This document shows positions 10,328 to 19,271 of a DNA stretch of 34,602 nucleotides, piece by piece (the first letter of the stretch is position 1; each line of letters starts with the position of its first letter). The translations under genes and the position numbers were made by a program. The notes under the pieces were generated by a model. That model did not search any database. It was not told where the DNA came from and saw nothing but the letters and a program-made list of their open reading frames with translations. This DNA is from Oscillospiraceae bacterium (GTDB lineage: Bacteria; Bacillota; Clostridia; Oscillospirales; SIG627): assembly GCA_015063605.1 (NCBI GenBank), contig SVTV01000033.1:1-34602 (forward strand), written 5' to 3'.

Positions 10328-12763
10328 TCAGTTATCTGTGTCCCAAAACAGCTCGAGTGCCTTCTTTAGCTCCGAGCTTTCGGAAAGTTCTTTTATGTTC
10401 CAATCCTTTACAAGCTGTTCCTTTATCTTTTCGTCGGAATATCTCGTATCGGCAAGCAGGATAAATCCTCTGTCGTCCTCACTTCGTATGACTCGTCCCG
10501 CCGCCTGAAATACTCTGTTCAATCCGGGCATATCATAGCTCAATTCCTTGCCGTCAAGTCCGAGATCGGTATAGAGTGCCGAACGTGCCTCGCTTTCGGG
10601 ATTTGGTGGAGCAAGACCTACTCCGACAATTATCGTACCGAGAAGCGCATTTCCGTAAAGGTCGATACCCTCGGAAAAGCTTCCGCCGAGAACTGCGAAT
10701 CCGATAAGAGACGTATCGCCTATTGTAAGCTGTGTGAATTCTGCTATGAAAGCATCTCTTTCGTGCTTCTTCATATTCCTCTTCTGAATTATCGTTCTGT
10801 CATGAGGATAGCGCACTTTGTATACATTGTGGATCTGCTCCATGTATTCGAAGGATGGGAAGAAAATAATGTAATTGCCTTTTTTTACATTGAAGGCTGT
10901 GTTTATAAGCTTGCACAGAGACATAGAGGTAGATGAACGGTCGCTGTACTTAACCGAAAGAGGTACTGACATTATGAGACGGTTGTCCTGAGGGAACGGA
11001 GAGGGAAGATCGAGAAACAGATCGCTGTCTGTTCCTCCGAGCATTGAAAAATAATAGCTTTCGGGGAGAAGCGTTGCGGAAAAATAAACGGCGGAGCGGA
11101 ATTCGCATGATATGGAATGAACTGTGTCCGCAGGATCTACAAGGTAAAGCTTTACTCCTCCGTTTTCGGTGCATAAAAATGTATACCTTTTTTTCGATGA
11201 ATTATCGAATCTTTCCGAGACAGATATAAATCTTTTGCAGATAAAGTAAATTTCCCTTATTTTATCGTCCTCAAGCGGCGTTATGTCGGCGCTGTCGAAG
11301 TAAACCTCGGGGGAACGGCTCATATATAGATATAAAGCATCGTAAAGCTCGTAAATATCTCCGTAAAGCTCATCCTCCTGCTTGAAATATATCATATTTC
11401 CGCTTTCTTCCGCAGAAGCCTTTATCCTATAAAGCGTATCCCTTACATTTCTTGCGGCTTTGTAAAGCGTCTGAGAAACACCCTTTGCGTTTTTAATCAG
11501 ATAGGAAAGATCTGAGGGAGAAAAAGAAGCGGAGTAATTCTCCATGACTCTGTCCGGGAGATTGTGCGCTTCATCAACCAATAAAAGGTATCTGCCTTTT
11601 GCATTAAAACGCTTGAATGATACAAAAGGATCGAAAATATAATTATAATCGCAAATTATGATATCGCAGAATTCCGAGGCATCCATGGTAAGCTCAAATG
11701 GGCAGACCTTATGCTTTTCGGAAATGTTGAGAATATCCTCCTCCGATATGTGGTATGTCAGAGAAAAAAGCTCCTTTAAGGCTTCACTTATCCGTGAGTA
11801 ATGTCCGACAGCCTTATCGCATCCTACAGAAGCACCGCCCTCGGAAAAATTTGTACCGAGCGCCGAAATGCAATCGTCGAATCTGCATAAATGGTATTTT
11901 GAAGCAATCGATATAGAACGCAGATACGGTTTATTGTTCTGTAAAAGCTTCAATGTATCGCAAGCCTGTTTTTTGATACTGTTTTTGGGGGTGATATAGA
12001 ATATCTTTTCTATTTTGTCATTTTTCAGAAGCTTTAAAGCGGGATAAAGAGCCGATATGGTCTTTCCGATTCCCGTAGGAGCGGAAGCGAATAAATTATA
12101 ACCGCGTTTTCCCGCACCGTATATGGCTTTGATAAGCTCCCGCTGACCCTCTCTGAATACCGGAAATGGGAAAGAAAGCTTTTCGAATTCTTCTTTCCCG
12201 TCAAGATATCTGTTAAGAGCGAATTTGGCAAAGGGATAGTATCTCTCTGTAAGATCCTTGAAAAAAAGGCTCAATTCACCGAAGGTAACTTCCTCATCAC
12301 GGTAAACGGGGTCGTCATCATTAGTCGGTATATATACAAGCGAGGTGCCCACACGGTCAAGCTTTTTTGAAAGTGCAAGCATATAAGCATAGCACTTGAG
12401 CTGTGCAGTGTGAAGCGGATCGGATGCTTTTGAAGCGTCGGGAAGCTTTTTTACGCTTTTGATTTCATAAATACGGTAAAGATCTCCTTCAAGTGCGATC
12501 CCGTCGGCAAAGCCCGATACCTCCAAAAGAAAGCCACCGAAATCGACGGATACCGTCAGATGTGCTTCCGAAATAAAATATTCGTTTTTTTCCTTGGCAT
12601 TACGCTGAAACTTTGAATGTATCTCCTTGCCCTCTGACAATCTATCCCCGTAAGAACGGGATGAAGACCCCGTTATGCTTCCGCTTCTCAGCAGAAAGCC
12701 AACAAGGTCTCTCACCGAAAGGGAAAGCACAGGCTTTCCCGATGCGTTAATCCACGTTTTCAT
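10328..12763 (-). CDS. DinG/XPD-type iron-sulphur helicase with N-terminal PD-(D/E)XK nuclease domain
   Basis: An 811-residue fusion. Residues 1 to about 185 look like a RecB/Cas4-type nuclease: D87 in SGFADGIAL, E100 and K102 in IYEIKSVK, Q121 in HTAQLKCYAYM. The rest is an SF2 XPD/DinG helicase with Walker A APTGIGKT (228-235), four candidate Fe-S cysteines (293, 298, 315, 354), DEAH (397-400), and motifs GGSFSEGIDL and QAAGRVIRS near the end. Such enzymes unwind DNA 5'-3', and the fused nuclease suggests cleavage of the unwound strand. The ATG lies inside the end of engB (17-base overlap), and addB follows after 26 bases, so all three are probably co-translated. The fold calls are firm. 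The cellular role is inferred from family and context. Other bacterial DinG proteins carry a DnaQ-like exonuclease or no nuclease. Confidence 0.92.
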   Translation of the reverse strand: MKTWINASGKPVLSLSVRDLVGFLLRSGSITGSSSRSYGDRLSEGKEIHSKFQRNAKEKNEYFISEAHLTVSVDFGGFLLEVSGFADGIALEGDLYRIYEIKSVKKLPDASKASDPLHTAQLKCYAYMLALSKKLDRVGTSLVYIPTNDDDPVYRDEEVTFGELSLFFKDLTERYYPFAKFALNRYLDGKEEFEKLSFPFPVFREGQRELIKAIYGAGKRGYNLFASAPTGIGKTISALYPALKLLKNDKIEKIFYITPKNSIKKQACDTLKLLQNNKPYLRSISIASKYHLCRFDDCISALGTNFSEGGASVGCDKAVGHYSRISEALKELFSLTYHISEEDILNISEKHKVCPFELTMDASEFCDIIICDYNYIFDPFVSFKRFNAKGRYLLLVDEAHNLPDRVMENYSASFSPSDLSYLIKNAKGVSQTLYKAARNVRDTLYRIKASAEESGNMIYFKQEDELYGDIYELYDALYLYMSRSPEVYFDSADITPLEDDKIREIYFICKRFISVSERFDNSSKKRYTFLCTENGGVKLYLVDPADTVHSISCEFRSAVYFSATLLPESYYFSMLGGTDSDLFLDLPSPFPQDNRLIMSVPLSVKYSDRSSTSMSLCKLINTAFNVKKGNYIIFFPSFEYMEQIHNVYKVRYPHDRTIIQKRNMKKHERDAFIAEFTQLTIGDTSLIGFAVLGGSFSEGIDLYGNALLGTIIVGVGLAPPNPESEARSALYTDLGLDGKELSYDMPGLNRVFQAAGRVIRSEDDRGFILLADTRYSDEKIKEQLVKDWNIKELSESSELKKALELFWDTDN

Positions 12764-13379
12764 CTTCGAAAAATAAAAAGTCTTCTATTATTTCCCAAAG
12801 GCGGTCTCTTCCCGTACCCTTAAGGGCAGAGAAGGGAATTATTTCCGCATCCTCGGAAATGAGCGGGTGCGTGTGCAATGCATCTATATTCTGTTTGAAT
12901 TCGGTCTTGTTAAGCTTATCGCACTTTGTCGCAACGATGCAATAAGGTATACCGTAGTGACCGAGCCATCCCAGCATCATATTGTCATCCGTTGTAGGAC
13001 CGTGGCGGGAATCGATAAGCTGAAAAACGAGCCGCTTTTCGCCGCTTTCGGCAATATCCTTTGCGATCTTCGCAAAATATGTCTCAACGAGAGCAGACCA
13101 TCTTTTCTGCTCCGCATCAGATCTTTTTGCATAGCCGTATCCGGGAAGGTCCACAAAGTGAAGCATTTTGTCTACAGTGTAGTAATTTGCCGTGATGGTC
13201 TTTCCGGGCTCGGAGCTTACTCTCGCGAGGGATTTTCTGTTCAAAAGCTTGTTTATAAGAGAGCTTTTTCCTACATTAGATCTGCCGGAAAATGCTATCT
13301 GAGGTGTTTTGTCAAACTTTAATTGGTCGGGTCTGCCCGCTGTTATGGACAGAACTGTGTTGTTAAGATTTATTTTCAT
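12747..13379 (-). CDS. engB: Ribosome biogenesis GTPase EngB/YsxC
   Basis: A small TrmE-Era-like GTPase required for late assembly of the 50S ribosomal subunit. The 210-residue protein shows G1 GRSNVGKS (32-39), a G2 threonine in GKTITANYY, G3 DLPG (77-80, in VDLPGYGYAKRS), G4 TKCDK and G5 FSALKGTG. Length and motif order match the family. It starts 9 bases after the lon stop codon and lacks a clear ribosome binding site, so it is probably translated by coupling to lon; the lon-engB order is common in Firmicutes. Its last codons overlap the start of the helicase-nuclease gene. The final residues FFEDENVD are encoded in the overlap. Confidence 0.97.
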   Translation of the reverse strand: MKINLNNTVLSITAGRPDQLKFDKTPQIAFSGRSNVGKSSLINKLLNRKSLARVSSEPGKTITANYYTVDKMLHFVDLPGYGYAKRSDAEQKRWSALVETYFAKIAKDIAESGEKRLVFQLIDSRHGPTTDDNMMLGWLGHYGIPYCIVATKCDKLNKTEFKQNIDALHTHPLISEDAEIIPFSALKGTGRDRLWEIIEDFLFFEDENVD

Positions 13380-13388
13380 GTCATTTAA

Positions 13389-15878
13389 TTATTGGATATA
13401 TGCGTTGTTTCCCGTTTTATCTCCATTCGTCTCCGAAGCCGGAACGGTAATATCAGTAATGGCACCGTTATCCGTAGTTTCCACTATTTTTTCGGAATTG
13501 AATTTTGTATCGCTTTCAACTAAAGCTGTTTTAAGCACCTGGAATATATTGTCCACGGGAATAAAATTCATTTCCGATCTTATTTCGCTGTCTACCTCGT
13601 CAAGATCGTCGAGATTTTCCTTGGGTATGATGACCTCGCGTATTCCGTTGGAATAAGCCGCCGATGCCTTTTCACGGAGGCCGCCGATGGGAAGAACGCT
13701 TCCGCAAAGCGTTATTTCTCCCGTCATCGCTATATCCGATCTTACGGGTCTCTTGGAAAGAAGAGATACAAGGGCAGTAGTCATCGTGATACCCGCGCTG
13801 GGACCATCCTTGGGAACAGCCCCCTCGGGTAAATGGATATGTATATCATTTTTGGAATAGAAATCCTTGTCTTCTATCCCGAAAAGCTCGGCATTGGCTC
13901 TTATAAGGCTTATTGCGGCTCTCGCCGATTCCTTCATAACATCGCCCAATGTACCCGTAAGCTCGATCTTTCCGTTGCCGTTCATGCAGAGCGTCTCCAC
14001 CTTGAGTAGCTCGCCGCCGCTTTCGGTCCACGCAAGACCGTTGACTATACCGATAAGGGGGACGGAGGATATATTTTCTCTCTTGAACTTTTTCTTACCG
14101 AGAAGCTCCTTGAGTCCGTCAATTCCTACATGAACAGACTTAGCTTCGTTTTCCACTATCTTCTTTGCAGATTTTCTGCATATGGATGCGATCTCTCTTT
14201 CGAGATTTCTCACGCCCTGTTCTCTCGTGTATGATTCGATTATTTCAAGAACGGCTGCATCATCTATTTTCAGAGTTCTCTTAGTAAGACCGTGGCGCTT
14301 CAATTGCTTCGGTATGAGATGGCGCTTTGCAATTTCAAGCTTTTCCGTGGGTGTATATCCCTTCATCCTTATCATTTCCATTCTGTCAAGAAGTGCTCTC
14401 GGAATGGTTTCGGTAGTGTTTGCCGTAGCGATGAATATACATTCTGAAAGGTCGAATGGAAGCTCGATGAAATGATCTCTGAATGCATAATTTTGTTCGG
14501 AGTCCAGCACCTCGAGAAGTGCAGCTGAAGGATCGCCCTTGATATCCGATGAAAGCTTATCTATTTCATCGAGAACTATAAGAGGATTTGCCGTACCCGC
14601 CTGCTTGATTGCAGTTATTATTCTTCCGGGCATACTTCCTATGTAAGTTTTTCTGTGTCCTCTGATCTCAGCCTCATCTCTTACGCCGCCGAGGGATACA
14701 CGTACATATTTTCTCTTAAGTGACTTTGCGATCGAAGCGCATATGGATGTTTTACCTACACCGGGAGCTCCCACAAGACAAAGTATCTGTCCCTTAAGAT
14801 CCGGAGCAAGCTGCTTTACCGCAATGAATTCAAGAATGCGCTTTTTTACATCCTCCATGCCGTAGTGATCGGCTTCAAGGATCTTGGCACATGCCAAAAC
14901 ATCGACTCTGTCCTTTGTGCGCTTTGTCCATGGTATCTCAAGACAGGTTTCAATGTAGTTCTGTATTACTGTTGCCTCGCCGGAACCGAAGGGCATCTTG
15001 GCAAGCTTTGCATTTTCCTTAAGAAGTCTTTCTTCAACTTCCTTGGGGAGAGCCTTTTCAAGGATCTTGTTTTTGTAATTATCCTCGTCATCGCCATCCT
15101 CGGAGGTGTAAAAACCGTTTCCGCCGTTCAGCTCATCCTGAAGCATGTGTATCTTTTCCTTGAGAAGAGCGTTTCTCTGTGCGGTGTCAAATTTTGATTT
15201 GACCTTATCGGATATTTCATGCTCCAATGCCCATATTTCCGTTTCTCTTTCAAGGAACATGAGAAGAAGCTCAGCTTTCTTCAAAGGATCGAATTCCTCA
15301 AGGATCTGCTGTGACTTTTCATGCTCCTCAAATATGGATGACGCTATATAATCCGAGAGGAAAGAGAGACTTCCGATAGTATTGGAATTAACGAATACTT
15401 CCTTGGAAGCATCCGGTGCAGTATTTACATATTCCGACAGACTTTCCTTTATCTGGCGCATGAAAGCTTCGCCGCGAAGTCCGCCGTTATCGTCGAGAAA
15501 TACTTTTTTCTCCATTACCTCGGCTTTCATGGATCCGTCTTCGCTTGTTTTGACGGCAAGTACCTCTGCGCGCTCAATACCCTCCAATATTATGCGGTAA
15601 TGCTTGTCCGGAAGCCTTACCGACTGTTTTATCCTTGCTATGGTTCCCACAGTATAAAGGTCGTTTTCTTTTGGTGTTTCGCACTCAATATCTCTTTGCG
15701 TTACCGCAAATATAAGCTTTCCGGGGGAAGCAAGTGCGCTTTGCAATGCAAGCATCGACATTTTTCGTGATATATCAAATCCCGTAGATACCCCGGGGAA
15801 TATTGTTATGCCCCTGAGAGGAAGTAAGGGAAGTTCGTACTTGGTTAATTTTTCTCTGTAAGCCATTTTTGTGAACAT
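13389..15878 (-). CDS. lon: ATP-dependent protease Lon
   Basis: Lon is a cytosolic hexameric AAA+ serine protease that degrades misfolded and regulatory proteins. Order of parts in the 829-residue protein: N-terminal substrate-recognition domain starting at [14 protein letters not shown] (about 17-210), coiled linker, AAA+ module with Walker A GAPGVGKT (370-377) and Walker [11 protein letters not shown], then the protease domain with catalytic S694 (PKDGPSAG) and K737 ([10 protein letters not shown]). After the conserved domain ends there is an unusual polar tail of about 35 residues rich in T, N, D and G. Two in-frame ATGs (residues 1 and 5) are possible; the AAAGG site lies almost against the first and 13 bases from the second. 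engB follows after 9 bases. Confidence 0.97.
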   Translation of the reverse strand: MFTKMAYREKLTKYELPLLPLRGITIFPGVSTGFDISRKMSMLALQSALASPGKLIFAVTQRDIECETPKENDLYTVGTIARIKQSVRLPDKHYRIILEGIERAEVLAVKTSEDGSMKAEVMEKKVFLDDNGGLRGEAFMRQIKESLSEYVNTAPDASKEVFVNSNTIGSLSFLSDYIASSIFEEHEKSQQILEEFDPLKKAELLLMFLERETEIWALEHEISDKVKSKFDTAQRNALLKEKIHMLQDELNGGNGFYTSEDGDDEDNYKNKILEKALPKEVEERLLKENAKLAKMPFGSGEATVIQNYIETCLEIPWTKRTKDRVDVLACAKILEADHYGMEDVKKRILEFIAVKQLAPDLKGQILCLVGAPGVGKTSICASIAKSLKRKYVRVSLGGVRDEAEIRGHRKTYIGSMPGRIITAIKQAGTANPLIVLDEIDKLSSDIKGDPSAALLEVLDSEQNYAFRDHFIELPFDLSECIFIATANTTETIPRALLDRMEMIRMKGYTPTEKLEIAKRHLIPKQLKRHGLTKRTLKIDDAAVLEIIESYTREQGVRNLEREIASICRKSAKKIVENEAKSVHVGIDGLKELLGKKKFKRENISSVPLIGIVNGLAWTESGGELLKVETLCMNGNGKIELTGTLGDVMKESARAAISLIRANAELFGIEDKDFYSKNDIHIHLPEGAVPKDGPSAGITMTTALVSLLSKRPVRSDIAMTGEITLCGSVLPIGGLREKASAAYSNGIREVIIPKENLDDLDEVDSEIRSEMNFIPVDNIFQVLKTALVESDTKFNSEKIVETTDNGAITDITVPASETNGDKTGNNAYIQ

Positions 15879-15924
15879 GCCTTTCTGTCAGACCGAAAGC
15901 CTGCCTGTTCGTTTGCCGTATCGT

Positions 15925-15954
15925 ATAATATCCGATTTCAAAGGAAGATGTCTG
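15925..15954 (-). promoter_or_regulatory. Candidate sigma-A promoter for lon
   Basis: On the minus strand a CAGACA -35 (15949-15954) and a TATTAT -10 (15925-15930) are separated by 18 bases, about 45 bases upstream of the lon start, in the 133-base gap between the N-acetyltransferase gene and lon. The -35 matches consensus at four of six positions. No CIRCE or CtsR-type heat-shock operator was seen. The short dyad CTTTC/GAAAG just before the start would include the ribosome binding site. Confidence 0.35.
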
Positions 15955-16011
15955 TTACCGACAGTTAAGAAGCAAGCCTGTATTGTGATATTATAATTTT
16001 CGGTCGTTCAT

Positions 16012-16815
16012 TTATGTTAAAGTGATATTAAAGTGTTTTTCGAGCATAGGGTATATTTCATCGTCCTTCATTTCATATACCGTGACGCTGTCTCCGGAAA
16101 AGATCTTGAATATGTTTCCGTCAACGGTTATTCTTCCTCTGTCTGTTTTCAAACTTACCATTATCTGCTTGTTGAACGGACTTTTGGGGTGGTTTTCACA
16201 CCAGAAGGAAGCGGCTCTGTAATCTACCTCATATGTAGGCTCATCCGTAAATGAGAAGCAGTTTGAGAAGGATCCGTTTTTATATTCCTGAAGAACCCAG
16301 CCCAGAATATTGTCCTTTACAAATCTGTACTTTTCTCCGAATTGCTCATCTGTGATCCCTTCCATGATTTTTACAGGGTATCTTGGTGCGGCATTTCCCA
16401 CACCAACGTCTGCAAGATAATCTCCGTCTTCCAGGAATACCCGCATTATGCGGTGTCTTCTCATGGGAATTGATTCATCGGAGCCTCTTATAAATCTTGC
16501 AAAAAGACTTTGAGTTTTGAATCCCAGCTCATACAGCAGGGAATTGAAAAGAGCGTTTGATTCAAAGCAGTACCCGCCTCTTCTTCTTAAAACTATCTTG
16601 TCGTAAAGATAGTCTATATCAAGACAAAGAGGCTTTTTATGTATAATATCGAGATTTTCATAAGGTACCGTAGTTATGTGCGCGTACTGAAGCATACGCA
16701 GAGTTTTGCTGTCTGTATACAGCGGCGTTTCGGGTGATATACCTATTCTTTCAAGGTAAAGTGCACTGCGTTCGGAAACGACAGCGCGTTCTTTTTTTAT
16801 AATGCGGTTTGTCAT
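16012..16815 (-). CDS. Arylamine N-acetyltransferase family protein
   Basis: Members of this family transfer an acetyl group (some use other acyl groups) from CoA to arylamines or related amines through a cysteine-histidine-aspartate triad. In this 267-residue protein the triad is C83 in RRRGGYCFESN, H121 in MRRHRIMRV and D136 in YLADVGVGNA. Length and the early RIGI and PYENLDI motifs match bacterial NATs. A GAGG ribosome binding site precedes the ATG. It lies 48 bases after the acyl-CoA synthetase gene on the same strand, so the two may be co-transcribed, but whether their chemistry is linked cannot be told from sequence. The native substrate is unknown; xenobiotic acetylation or a biosynthetic acyl transfer are both possible. 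Confidence 0.93.
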   Translation of the reverse strand: MTNRIIKKERAVVSERSALYLERIGISPETPLYTDSKTLRMLQYAHITTVPYENLDIIHKKPLCLDIDYLYDKIVLRRRGGYCFESNALFNSLLYELGFKTQSLFARFIRGSDESIPMRRHRIMRVFLEDGDYLADVGVGNAAPRYPVKIMEGITDEQFGEKYRFVKDNILGWVLQEYKNGSFSNCFSFTDEPTYEVDYRAASFWCENHPKSPFNKQIMVSLKTDRGRITVDGNIFKIFSGDSVTVYEMKDDEIYPMLEKHFNITLT

Positions 16816-16863
16816 TTTAACCTCACTTTGCGTCGTCGTTTCCGATACAGCTTATGCGTGTGC

Positions 16864-18558
16864 TTATTTACCTACAACGTGACGCTTGATTTTCTTTGTC
16901 GTTGTCTTTTCGAATTCGGTATCTCTGAAGGTAACCTTCTTTATCTGCTTGTAGTTGGGAAGCTTTGCATTGACCGCGGAGATCTCATCGTTGATCTGGG
17001 CCTTAAGCTGGTCAAGTGTCGTTCCTTCCTTTACAAGATCCATGTTGGGGAATATTTCCGCTGTTATTGCGGATTCCTGATCGTGTTCGTCCTTGAGAGC
17101 GTATACGACAAGCTCACTGATGGTCTTGCTTTCGTTGAAGTAGTTTTCGATCTCTTCGGGATAAACGTTCTTACCGTTCTTGAGAACTATAAGATTCTTC
17201 TTACGTCCGGTAATGTATATTCTTCCTTGATCGTCTATTCTTCCAATGTCACCCGTAAGGAACCATCCGTCCTTGAATGCAGCCTCGGTAGCTTCGGGGT
17301 TCTTATAATAACCAAGCATGACATTTCCGCCCTTTACGCAGATTTCGCCTTCGCCGTTTTCATTTGGTTCATCTATTTTTGCTTCGCAAAGGGGAGATGT
17401 TACACCGACGGATTCAAAATCGTAGAAGCAGTTTCTGTTTACGGATACAAGAGGAGAGCATTCGGAAATTCCGTAGCCTGTAAGAACGGTAATTCCTATA
17501 TCATCGAAGAATTCGCATATGTTAGGTTTGATAGCTGCGCCTCCGCAAATAAATTTACAGAGATTTCCGCCGAGATTTTCGGTAACGCTCTTGAAGAGCT
17601 TCTTACGAAGGTCGATACCGACCTTTCTCAATGCATTGGATATCTTGATAGCCTTTCTGAGAGTATCGGCTTTTCCCGTTTCCTCTGCTGTGTTCCATAT
17701 TCTCTTGTACATTGTTTCAACAAGAAGCGGAACAACAAGAATATTATGCGGCTTGTAAAGCTTCATATTTGCGGCAACTGAACGGAGATTTTCGTTGATA
17801 TAAACGGTGCTTCCGTTGTAGTAGTAGCATATAAGTCCCATGGATGATTCGAATGTATGATGATAGGGAAGAACAGAAAGATAAGACTCATCAATGAGCA
17901 TATTATCCATCGCATAAAGCGCTGTAGCGAGTATATTATACTTGGTAAGCATAACACCCTTTGATACACCCGTTGTGCCGGATGTGAATACAAGGGAAGC
18001 GAGCTTGTTTACATCTACCTTCAATTCGGTAAAGGACTTATCTCCGCTTTCAACAAGCTTCTTGCCTTCTTCTTTCAATGCATAGTAGGATTCTCTTCCT
18101 TCTGTCTTATTGCCGATAACGATGACCTTCTTGATGTTTTCAACCGTTTCGATAACGCTTGCAAACTTTGTAAGATAGGTGTCGGATATGATAAGCATAT
18201 CCGCATCGGACTGTCTCAGTACGTTTGCAATTCCTTCGGGAGGAAGCTCTCTGTCAACGGGAACGAATACGCCGTTTGTCATCATCATTGTATAGTATAC
18301 AACGATCCAATCGTAGCAGTTTTCGCAAATGAGAGCGATGTGCTCTTCATTTACACCAAGCTTCGATACAAGTGCCGTTCCGAATCCATCGATATCATTC
18401 TTGAAATCAATGTATGTCTTCTCGTGCATTTCGCCGCCCTGCTTAAATTTATACAGCAGCTTTGTGCCGTACTTTTCGGTGCAGGTATTTACCATTTCAC
18501 GGAAATCGGAAACCTTGGGAGTATTATAATAGGGGTAGTTTTTGTATTGTCTTTTCAT
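16864..18558 (-). CDS. Long-chain fatty-acid-CoA ligase-like AMP-forming synthetase
   Basis: An ANL-superfamily adenylating enzyme, likely activating a fatty acid to its CoA thioester. From the ATG at 18558 it has 564 residues. Motif A3 is FTSGTTGVSKGVMLT (191-205), A5 GYGISECSPLV, A7 FLTGDIGRID, A8 ITGRKKNLIVLKNGKNVYPE, and the C-terminal catalytic lysine lies in TTKKIKRHV. No signal peptide or membrane anchor is seen. The frame extends two codons to a TTG at 18564, but a GGAAGG site 8 bases before the ATG favours the latter. A gene-free stretch of about 400 bases with strong dyads lies upstream and probably forms its leader. Chain length and substrate cannot be read from sequence. Confidence 0.92.
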   Translation of the reverse strand: MKRQYKNYPYYNTPKVSDFREMVNTCTEKYGTKLLYKFKQGGEMHEKTYIDFKNDIDGFGTALVSKLGVNEEHIALICENCYDWIVVYYTMMMTNGVFVPVDRELPPEGIANVLRQSDADMLIISDTYLTKFASVIETVENIKKVIVIGNKTEGRESYYALKEEGKKLVESGDKSFTELKVDVNKLASLVFTSGTTGVSKGVMLTKYNILATALYAMDNMLIDESYLSVLPYHHTFESSMGLICYYYNGSTVYINENLRSVAANMKLYKPHNILVVPLLVETMYKRIWNTAEETGKADTLRKAIKISNALRKVGIDLRKKLFKSVTENLGGNLCKFICGGAAIKPNICEFFDDIGITVLTGYGISECSPLVSVNRNCFYDFESVGVTSPLCEAKIDEPNENGEGEICVKGGNVMLGYYKNPEATEAAFKDGWFLTGDIGRIDDQGRIYITGRKKNLIVLKNGKNVYPEEIENYFNESKTISELVVYALKDEHDQESAITAEIFPNMDLVKEGTTLDQLKAQINDEISAVNAKLPNYKQIKKVTFRDTEFEKTTTKKIKRHVVGK

Positions 18559-18690
18559 TTTCAAGACCTTCCTTTTTTCTTATTTGCATCTTGATAGATG
18601 CCGAACGATTTTTGATCCTCGGGACACATCTCATAATCCCTAAGACCTTCCTGTTTTTTGAAAAGTCGGCTTGAAGACTTTCCCGCTGCG

Positions 18691-18723
18691 TTACCGTGTG
18701 TGCACCAATTGGGTAAGACACAC
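18691..18723 (-). other. Two mutually exclusive RNA pairings
   Basis: On the minus strand GTGTGT (18723-18718) can pair with ACACAC (18701-18696), and TTACC (18716-18712) can pair with GGTAA (18695-18691). The two helices interleave and leave almost no connecting loops, so they are more likely alternatives than a stable pseudoknot. This is the arrangement of a switch, but it may be chance. Confidence 0.25.
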
Positions 18724-18777
18724 TCACACAGCAATGCAATAGCATCTGAAATATCAACAAAATAAGCGGCAGCCTCG

Positions 18778-18816
18778 GCAAAGTCTTACGGGGTCTCCGT
18801 TTCCGTAAGGCTTTGC
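18778..18816 (-). other. 14-base-pair hairpin
   Basis: Left arm 18778-18791 and right arm 18803-18816 are complementary at 13 of 14 positions, the remaining one being a G-T/U wobble, around an 11-base loop. No T-run follows on either strand, so it is not a standard intrinsic terminator. It lies about 220 bases upstream of the acyl-CoA synthetase start. Confidence 0.6.
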
Positions 18817-18957
18817 GTGACATGTCGGATTATTTCAAAAGCTTGCCTTTTCAAAAATATATTCAAGGAGAAAGAATTGCTCTCTCCGTTGAAACTTGAT
18901 TTGGGTAAACTAAAAAAAGGGCAATGCAGACAGGAACGATTCCAGATACTTTTTCTT

Positions 18958-19188
18958 TTATTCTTTTTCGGAACGATCCTTGCGTACTTTATTTATAAAG
19001 AAGTCGCACAGATAAAACACGGAGCATGCAAGTGCAAAAACACAGTAGACCATAAGAATGATCCTTGCGCCTAAGTTGTCAAGCATATTTATCGACGGAT
19101 TGACAAGATCTATAACAGAAAGCGTCAGTATAAAGAACGACAGTACTGCTGTAATATTGGCAGCTGCTTTTTTTATTACATTCATCAT
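18958..19188 (-). CDS. Small two-helix membrane protein of unknown function
   Basis: A 76-residue protein with two hydrophobic segments, about 12-29 (ITAVLSFFILTLSVIDLV) and 43-64 (IILMVYCVFALACSVFYL), separated by a short polar loop and followed by a strongly basic then charged tail (NKVRKDRSEKE). An AAAGGA ribosome binding site 8 bases before the ATG supports translation. A second ATG directly follows the first. It starts 72 bases after the phosphodiester glycosidase gene on the same strand, which suggests co-transcription and an envelope role. No family is recognised. The main doubt is its small size. Confidence 0.62.
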   Translation of the reverse strand: MMNVIKKAAANITAVLSFFILTLSVIDLVNPSINMLDNLGARIILMVYCVFALACSVFYLCDFFINKVRKDRSEKE

Positions 19189-19216
19189 GTGAATATTCCT
19201 TTGAATTAATACTCCA

Positions 19217-19271
19217 AAATTACCGTTTAGGAACTACTGTTCGAAACTATCGTTTCGAAACTACCGTTTCG
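19217..19271. repeat. Four tandem copies of a degenerate 14-base unit
   Basis: Units at 19217-19230, 19231-19243, 19244-19257 and 19258-19271 share the pattern AAACTACCGTTTCG. The last two differ at one position and the second is one base short. The array overlaps the last codons and stop of the glycosidase gene and ends about 30 bases before the small membrane protein start. Confidence 0.7.

Larger units (their letters stand above)
18559..18957 (-). other. Gene-free stretch upstream of the acyl-CoA synthetase, possible structured leader
   Basis: About 400 bases without a convincing gene, read on the minus strand. It contains a GGAGAGAG/CTTTCTCC dyad followed by an AT-rich run, a 14-base hairpin, two mutually exclusive pairings around 18691-18723, and an AAAGTC/GACTTT dyad just downstream. 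A minus-strand frame of about 70 codons runs from roughly 18790 to 18564 without a good start or ribosome binding site, and a 99-codon frame at 18524-18823 is arginine- and lysine-rich and overlaps the synthetase; neither looks like a known protein. The region could be a regulatory leader, a small RNA or a decayed intergenic repeat. Confidence 0.4.

Noticed and set aside
16828..17781. Open frame of 317 codons antisense to the acyl-CoA synthetase
   Set aside because: It mirrors conserved coding sequence, is cysteine- and phenylalanine-rich as shadow frames are, and has no ribosome binding site or domain.
18691..18723. H-type pseudoknot in the acyl-CoA synthetase leader
   Set aside because: The connecting loops would be one and zero bases, too short to span the helices. 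Alternative hairpins are more plausible.
18524..18823. 99-codon minus-strand frame upstream of and overlapping the acyl-CoA synthetase
   Set aside because: It overlaps the start of a firm gene, has an arginine/lysine-rich composition without a recognisable fold, and has no good ribosome binding site.
18764..18850. Resemblance of the leader (GGCAAGC, GAAA, ACGCAAAGCC, GCTGCCG in order on the minus strand) to a c-di-GMP-I (GEMM) riboswitch
   Set aside because: The GGCAAACC half is imperfect, the stem around GAAA does not pair, ten extra bases interrupt before ACGCAAAGCC, and that string is buried in the 14-base-pair hairpin. A covariance-model scan would decide.
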